DNA of 64,000 nucleotides from Pseudoflavonifractor sp. MSJ-37 (lineage in GTDB: Bacteria > Bacillota > Clostridia > Oscillospirales > Oscillospiraceae). The notes below the pieces were generated by a model that saw only the letters and a program-made list of their open reading frames with translations, made no database searches and was not told the DNA's origin. Location: contig NZ_JAHLPP010000005.1 in assembly GCF_018917965.1 (NCBI RefSeq), forward strand, positions 1 through 64,000, given 5' to 3'. Of the stretch, positions 59,242 to 64,000 are shown piece after piece. Both the position numbers and the translations under genes were made by a program. The first letter of the stretch is position 1; each line of letters opens with the position of its first letter.

Positions 59242-60669
59242 GTGCTCTTCTCCAGTTCCATCTTCCTGTTCCTGTTCCTGCCGCTGGTCCTGATCGGCTA
59301 CTATGGGCTCTGTGCCTGGCTGGGCCCCTTGCGCCGCTCCGCTCAGAACCTGCTCCTGCTGGCCGCCTCTCTGTTCTTCTACGCCTGGGGCGAGCCCTGG
59401 TTCGTACTGGTGATGATGGCTTCCATCCTGCTCAACTACGGCTTCGGCCTGTGGGTGGACGCCCGCAGACGGCTGGGCCAGAGCGCCCGGCTCCCCATCG
59501 TGCTGGCGCTGATCTCTGACCTGGGGCTCATGTTCGTGTTCAAGTATCTGACCTTCGTGCTGAGCCAGCTGGGGCGGCTGGGCCTTTCGATGACCATCCC
59601 CGTGATCCGGCTCCCGCTGGGCATCTCCTTCTTCACCTTCCAGGCGCTTTCCTATGTGCTGGACGTAGCGCGGGGCCGGGGCAAGGTCCAGCGGGACCCG
59701 CTGAAGGTGGCCCTGTACATCTCCTTTTTCCCCCAGCTCATCGCCGGCCCTATCGTGAAGTATGAGACGGTGGCGGATGAGATCGACCACCGACAGGAGA
59801 ACTGGACCGACTTCTCCGCCGGCGTCTGCCGCTTCCTTGTCGGTCTGGGGAAGAAGGTCATCCTCTCCAACCAGTTGGCGCTGGCCGCGGACGCGGCCTA
59901 CTCCGTGGACCACTCGGCCCTCACCACCGGTCTGGCTTGGCTGGGGGCTGTCTGCTACACCCTCCAGATCTATTACGATTTCTCCGGCTACTCCGATATG
60001 GCGATCGGCTTGGGCCGGATGTTCGGCTTCCACTTCCTCGAAAACTTCGACTATCCCTATTCCTCCCGCTCGGTGACGGAGTTTTGGCGGCGGTGGCACA
60101 TCTCTCTGTCCACCTGGTTCCGGGACTATGTGTATTTCCCTCTGGGCGGCAGCCGGGTGGACCGGCGCTGGAAGCACATCCGCAATCTGCTGGCCGTCTG
60201 GCTCCTGACCGGCATCTGGCACGGGGCCAACTGGACCTTCCTGTTCTGGGGCCTCTACTACTTCGTCCTGCTGGTGCTGGAGAAGTTCTGCGGTATGGGG
60301 AAGGGCTGGCCCGGCTGGTGTCAGTGGCTCTATACCCTGTTTTTGGTGAACGTGGGCTGGGTCTTTTTCCGGGCGGATAGTCTGGGGGACGCTCTGGCCC
60401 ACATCAAGGCCATGTTCGTCCCGGCGGCGGGCGGGCTGGGAGACGACGCCCTCCTCTATCTATCCGAGGGACGGATCCTCCTGCCGCTGGCCATGCTGTT
60501 CGCCCTCCCGGTCTCCAAGTGGATCGGCGGGCGGGCGGACCGGCTCACCGGGGCCGGGGCCGTCCTCCGGGACCTGGCCTATCCCCTCCTGCTGATGGCG
60601 GTCTACGCTGTGTCCGCCGCCTTCATCATCAAGGGGACCTATGACCCCTTCATCTACTCGAATTTCTAA
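59242..60669 (+). CDS. MBOAT family O-acyltransferase (AlgI/DltB-like)
   Basis: The 475-residue membrane protein has about ten hydrophobic segments and MBOAT marks: FFPQLIAGPIVKYE (about 172-185), YDFSGYSDMAIGLGRMFGF (about 245-263), FWRRWHISLSTWFRDYVYFP (about 281-300) and the catalytic His in GIWHGANWTF (about 331-340). It hands acyl groups across the membrane. The start is GTG at 59242, with AAAGGAG upstream; in-frame ATGs further upstream lie inside the previous gene. Confidence 0.93.
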   Translation: MLFSSSIFLFLFLPLVLIGYYGLCAWLGPLRRSAQNLLLLAASLFFYAWGEPWFVLVMMASILLNYGFGLWVDARRRLGQSARLPIVLALISDLGLMFVFKYLTFVLSQLGRLGLSMTIPVIRLPLGISFFTFQALSYVLDVARGRGKVQRDPLKVALYISFFPQLIAGPIVKYETVADEIDHRQENWTDFSAGVCRFLVGLGKKVILSNQLALAADAAYSVDHSALTTGLAWLGAVCYTLQIYYDFSGYSDMAIGLGRMFGFHFLENFDYPYSSRSVTEFWRRWHISLSTWFRDYVYFPLGGSRVDRRWKHIRNLLAVWLLTGIWHGANWTFLFWGLYYFVLLVLEKFCGMGKGWPGWCQWLYTLFLVNVGWVFFRADSLGDALAHIKAMFVPAAGGLGDDALLYLSEGRILLPLAMLFALPVSKWIGGRADRLTGAGAVLRDLAYPLLLMAVYAVSAAFIIKGTYDPFIYSNF

Positions 60670-60681
60670 GGAGGCGGGCAT

Positions 60682-61896
60682 ATGAGACAGCGAAAAGAGA
60701 CCGTCACGGCCCTCCTCTTCCTGCTGGCCATGGGGGCGGCGCTGGTCTGGCTGGCCTTCCCGTTCCTGACCGGGGACAGCGCCCTTCGGACCGCTCTGGG
60801 GGCCCTCCGCCGGGACCCGGCCAGCTTCCCCGCCTTCGTCTCCGAGGCGGAGGGGGACCTGAACGACGATCTGGACCGGGCACACGGCTTCATCCAGCTC
60901 TACGGCGGCTTCCAGCGGCTCACCGGCCGGCGGGTGCTGGAGGACGTGGACCAGTCTGCCCGGGTGGTGAAGCTCTCCGACGGAGCCCTGAACTTCTCCT
61001 ATCCACACGCGGAGCCCCTGGACACCGCTCCTCTGGCGGAGGCGGTGGAGGACCTGTCCGACGCGCTGGCGGCGGAGGGGATCTCCCTGCTCTACGCGGC
61101 GGCGCCCCAGAAGCTCCAGCAGGGCCGCGAGGCGGAGCTCCTGCCCCCCGGCATCCATGACTACGCCAACGACAACGCCGACCGGCTCCTCGCCGCCCTG
61201 CGGGACCACGGGACGGACACGCTGGACCTGCGGCCCCTGTTCGACGGCCGGAGCGACTATGAGGACCTGTTCTTCCGCACCGACCATCACTGGAAGCCGG
61301 AGGCCGCCTTCCTGGCCTGGCAGGAACTGGCCCGGGTCCTGGATGCCGACTACGGCATCTCCACCGAGCCGAGCCGCACCGATGAGGGGAGCTATGACAA
61401 GACGGTCTATGAGGACATCTTCCTGGGCAGTCAGGGCAAGCGCACCGGCTCCCTCTACGCCGGGGTGGACAGCATCACCGAATATGTTCCCCGGTTCGAC
61501 ACCGACTTCACTTACTCCTCCGCCTCCTTCCAGGCCCCCCGGACCGGCCCCTTCGGCACGTCCCTCCTCTTCCCGGAGCGGGTGGCGGAACGGGACTGGT
61601 TCAACGGCAACCCCTACACCCTCTATGCCGGCGGCGACTACGCTCTGGCCACCATCGACAATGGGCTCCATCCCAACGGCAAAAAGATCCTGCTCCTGCG
61701 GGAGTCCTTCTCCTGTGCCCTGACGCCCTTCCTGGCCCTGTCCTGTGATCAGCTCACCACCGTGGATCTGCGCCAGTTCCAGGGGGATCTGATGGCCACC
61801 ATCCGGGACGTGGATCCCGACCTCGTCGTGGTGCTCTACTGCGTCAGCTCTCTGGGGAACTCCGCCCTGTTCTCCTTCGGCCAAGGTACCTCTTGA
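60682..61896 (+). CDS. AlgX/DltD-like extracytoplasmic acetyltransferase partner
   Basis: The 404-residue protein has an N-terminal membrane anchor (about 7-28) and an SGNH-like extracellular domain. Visible marks are LLYAAAPQKLQQG (about 136-148), FFRTDHHWKPEAAFLAW (about 194-210, with the TDHHW motif of DHHW/AlgX proteins) and ILLLRESFSCAL (about 334-345, Arg-Glu-Ser with the likely nucleophile Ser). These proteins receive the acyl group from the MBOAT protein and place it on a polymer. AAGGAGG precedes the ATG at 60682, 12 bp behind the MBOAT gene. Confidence 0.85.
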   Translation: MRQRKETVTALLFLLAMGAALVWLAFPFLTGDSALRTALGALRRDPASFPAFVSEAEGDLNDDLDRAHGFIQLYGGFQRLTGRRVLEDVDQSARVVKLSDGALNFSYPHAEPLDTAPLAEAVEDLSDALAAEGISLLYAAAPQKLQQGREAELLPPGIHDYANDNADRLLAALRDHGTDTLDLRPLFDGRSDYEDLFFRTDHHWKPEAAFLAWQELARVLDADYGISTEPSRTDEGSYDKTVYEDIFLGSQGKRTGSLYAGVDSITEYVPRFDTDFTYSSASFQAPRTGPFGTSLLFPERVAERDWFNGNPYTLYAGGDYALATIDNGLHPNGKKILLLRESFSCALTPFLALSCDQLTTVDLRQFQGDLMATIRDVDPDLVVVLYCVSSLGNSALFSFGQGTS

Positions 61897-61997
61897 GGGC
61901 TGGAGCCGGCCTCCTTTTTCCTCTGTGTGCGGGAACTTTTCCCCAAACCGTCGGATCTTGTGCGTTTTGCTCCTTCTCTCCGATCGGTCCGGTAGGG

Positions 61998-62003
61998 TAT
62001 AAT
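61998..62003 (+). promoter_or_regulatory. likely -10 of the pyk promoter
   Basis: TATAAT (61998-62003), 75 bp before the start. A matching -35 at 17 bp is poor. Confidence 0.5.
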
Positions 62004-62078
62004 AGGATCGATGAGTGAAAATAGTGATGAGAGACAGTCCCGCCGTCCGACGGACCGCGGGGAAGGAGGTAAACTGTT

Positions 62079-63497
62079 TTGAGAAAGACCAAAGTGATCT
62101 GTACCCTGGGCCCCGCCGTCAACAGCGAAGAGATGATCCGCCGTCTGGTGGCCGCCGGCATGGACGCCGCCCGCTTCAATTTCTCCCACGGCACCCATGA
62201 GAGCCATCTGGCCCAGTTCAATATGCTCAAGCACGTCCGGGACGAGATGTGCGTCCCGGTGGCCGCCATCCTGGACACCAAGGGCCCTGAGATCCGCATC
62301 CGCAGCTTTGCCCAGTGCCCCGTCCAGCTGGAGCGGGGGGCGGAGTTCACCCTGACCACCGACGACGTGGAGGGCGACGCCCACCGGGTCTCCGTCACCT
62401 ATGCCGATCTGCACAAGGAGGTGGGCCCCGGCTGCCGCATCCTGGTGGACGACGGTCTGGTGGAGCTCCGGGTGGAGCGGGTGGAGGGCCACGACATCCA
62501 CTGCACCGTGGAGAATGGCGGTCCCCTCTCCAATAACAAGAGCATCAACATCCCCGATGTGAGCATCCTGCTCCCCTCCCTGACGGAGAAGGACCGCTCC
62601 GACCTGCAATTCGCCGCGGAGCACGACTTCGACTTCATCGCCGCCTCCTTCATCCGCAAGGCCAGCGACGTGGAGGACATCCGGGCCTGTCTGAAGGAGC
62701 ACGGCGGCGAGCGGATCCGCATCATCGCCAAGATCGAGAACCGGGAGGGCGTGGACCATCTCGCCGAGATCATCGACGCCGCCGACGGCATCATGGTGGC
62801 CCGGGGCGACCTGGGCGTGGAGATCCCCGCCTATGAGGTCCCCATCCTCCAGAAGGAGATGATCAAGGTCACAATCGCCCAGAGCAAGCCCGTCATCATC
62901 GCCACCCAGATGCTGGACTCCATGATCCGCAACCCCCGGCCCACCCGGGCCGAGGTCTCCGACGTGGCCAACGCCGTGTTCGATGGGGCCTCCTGCGTGA
63001 TGCTCTCCGGCGAGACCGCCTCCGGCAAGTACCCGGTGGAGGCGCTGGAGACCATGGTGGACACCGTCACCGCCGCCGAGGACTCCATCAACTACTGGAA
63101 CCGCTTCCGTCAGCGCCAGAGCCTCAACGGCATCCAGAACATCAACGACGCGATCACCCACTCCTGCTGTCTGACCGCCATGGACCTGGACGCCGCCGCC
63201 ATCCTGACCCCCACCCAGTCCGGCTACACCGCCCGGACGATCTCCCGGTACCGCCCCGCCTGCCCGATCCTGGCCATGTGCCAGAGCGACCGGACCCGCC
63301 GCCAGCTGGCGATCTCCTGGGGCGTCCACACCTGCCTGACCGGCCATGTGGACTCCACCGACCGGCTGTTCTCCATGTCCGTGGAGATGGCCGTGAAAGA
63401 GGGGGCCGTCGCCTCCGGCGACACGGTGGTCATCACCGCCGGCGTCCCCATCGGCCAGACCGGCTCCACCAACCTGATCAAGGCCCAGAAGATCTGA
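62079..63497 (+). CDS. pyk: pyruvate kinase
   Basis: It converts phosphoenolpyruvate and ADP to pyruvate and ATP. The 472 residues show the barrel start RKTKVICTLGPA (2-13), ARFNFSHGTHESH (about 32-44), the active-site IIAKIENREGVDHL (about 216-229), MVARGDLGVEIP (about 244-255) and GETASGKYPVEAL (about 312-324), then the C-terminal allosteric domain. The extra PEP-utiliser domain found in Bacillus is absent. The start is TTG at 62079 with GGAAGGAGG 9 bases upstream; there is no ATG option. Confidence 0.97.
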   Translation: MRKTKVICTLGPAVNSEEMIRRLVAAGMDAARFNFSHGTHESHLAQFNMLKHVRDEMCVPVAAILDTKGPEIRIRSFAQCPVQLERGAEFTLTTDDVEGDAHRVSVTYADLHKEVGPGCRILVDDGLVELRVERVEGHDIHCTVENGGPLSNNKSINIPDVSILLPSLTEKDRSDLQFAAEHDFDFIAASFIRKASDVEDIRACLKEHGGERIRIIAKIENREGVDHLAEIIDAADGIMVARGDLGVEIPAYEVPILQKEMIKVTIAQSKPVIIATQMLDSMIRNPRPTRAEVSDVANAVFDGASCVMLSGETASGKYPVEALETMVDTVTAAEDSINYWNRFRQRQSLNGIQNINDAITHSCCLTAMDLDAAAILTPTQSGYTARTISRYRPACPILAMCQSDRTRRQLAISWGVHTCLTGHVDSTDRLFSMSVEMAVKEGAVASGDTVVITAGVPIGQTGSTNLIKAQKI

Positions 63498-63514
63498 CCG
63501 CCCATAGCAGACCG

Positions 63515-63555
63515 AACGGCCGCGCCTTTCCCGGAGAGGGAGAGGCGCGGCCGTT
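63515..63555. terminator. terminator between pyk and the partial gene
   Basis: A 13-bp stem (63515-63527 with 63543-63555, AACGGCCGCGCCT) between convergent genes, followed by TTC. Confidence 0.8.
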
Positions 63556-63575
63556 TCATCATCTGTATGGATCTG

Positions 63576-64000
63576 TCACAGGTAGTCCTTCACCTGGAAC
63601 TGCCGCTCGGCGGCCCTGCGGAAGGCCCCCGCCTCGGTGGCGAAGCGGACGCCGCAGGGGGTCTCGCTCTGCCCATCGAAGCTGACGGCGAACGATCCTC
63701 CCTCCGCCGGAGCCAGCTCCACCGCGGTCTTGCCCCCGTAGCTGTAAGCGGTCACCGCCGCCTCGGCGCAGTCCACGCCATAGACCTCGGACACGAAGTC
63801 CTGGGCGACGGCGATCATGCCCTCGTCGAACCAGCCGTCGTCAGCCGGGTCCGTCCCCGTCGGGTCCATGTGGTACACCGTGGCCGGATAGTCATAGCGC
63901 TCCGAGAACTCCACCAGATAGAAGTCCTCCCCAGCGCCGTCGAAGCGGATGGAGGTCTGGTGCTCGTCCTCCTCGATCTGGGGCTCCAGGCCCGTGGAGT
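63576..64000 (-). CDS. partial hypothetical protein (5' end outside the window)
   Basis: An open frame of 141 codons reaches the right edge without a start and ends at a stop at 63578-63576. Visible stretches are SIRFDGAGEDFYLVEFSER and YDYPATVYHMDPTGTD; the C-terminal part is beta-rich and acidic. No signal or membrane segment is in this part. I do not recognise the family; a secreted or lipoprotein C-terminus is possible. Confidence 0.6.
   Translation of the reverse strand, partial: STGLEPQIEEDEHQTSIRFDGAGEDFYLVEFSERYDYPATVYHMDPTGTDPADDGWFDEGMIAVAQDFVSEVYGVDCAEAAVTAYSYGGKTAVELAPAEGGSFAVSFDGQSETPCGVRFATEAGAFRRAAERQFQVKDYL

Overview
The window reads as chromosomal DNA of a GC-rich, spore-forming, anaerobic Clostridia member. 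The best fit is Oscillospiraceae, the Flavonifractor/Oscillibacter/Intestinimonas group; the genus cannot be fixed from sequence alone. The signs are sporulation genes (spoVAC, yabP-yabQ-divIC-yabR, a SpoVB-type flippase), a selenocysteine-dependent glycine reductase module (Stickland amino-acid fermentation), iron-sulfur L-serine dehydratase, an SLH-anchored surface protein, strong AGGAGG ribosome sites and near-consensus sigma-A promoters with 17-bp spacers.

Layout. 1-480: four tandem strong promoters firing left out of the window, most likely for an rRNA operon. 0.5-9.3 kb: metA; a strongly predicted but unidentified structured RNA of about 365 nt on the minus strand; a DUF134 regulator and a NifX-like metal protein; spoVAC; an LTA-synthase-like enzyme; birA; the yabPQ-divIC-yabR cluster; a frameshifted small gene; a P-loop protein. 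9.4-16.6 kb: a minus-strand operon ttcA-like, yhaO, yhaN, lepB, folA, NUDIX, pgi. 16.7-17.8 kb: rplM-rpsI.

17.8-22.1 kb is a lower-GC island just behind rpsI: an AEP-type primase/replication protein, a serine recombinase and a two-gene AbiE-like nucleotidyltransferase toxin/regulator pair whose promoter carries a perfect operator. 22.1-27.4 kb holds palindromes and a 1574-residue right-handed-repeat surface protein with three SLH domains. 27.4-32.6 kb is a two-gene sensory operon (lipoprotein binding protein with a 5'-nucleotidase-like tail, then a hybrid histidine kinase) behind a long leader with a possible attenuator. A 290-bp multi-hairpin element splits the terminator of a HAD phosphatase gene (32.7-33.0 kb). 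34.0-36.8 kb is a cassette of a PPP phosphatase, an unknown protein and a WYL regulator flanked by near-identical 22-bp direct repeats.

37-43 kb: punA, MTA/SAH deaminase, SpoVB-like flippase, mazG, HU and rqcP. 43-48.8 kb: trxB-trxA-grdA-grdC-grdD, encoding the shared part of glycine reductase, with grdA read through an in-frame UGA; the substrate-specific protein B genes are not here. A divergent TetR gene is the obvious candidate regulator. 48.9-53.3 kb: thyA, an HPr-like protein lacking the active histidine, mtaB, an ACT-domain protein and a UPF0210 protein. 53.3-64 kb: CNNM-type transporter, ClC channel, sdaAB-sdaAA, a glyoxalase-fold protein, a three-gene acyltransferase/MBOAT/AlgX-like cluster for polymer acylation, pyk, and a partial gene at the right edge.

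The genes connect around amino-acid fermentation (serine dehydratase to pyruvate, pyruvate kinase, glycine reductase to acetyl phosphate), C1/nucleotide metabolism (folA, thyA, punA, MTA deaminase, mazG), envelope building and spore formation, with three accessory stretches (17.8-22.5, 32.7-33.0 and 34.0-36.9 kb) carrying most of the novelty.
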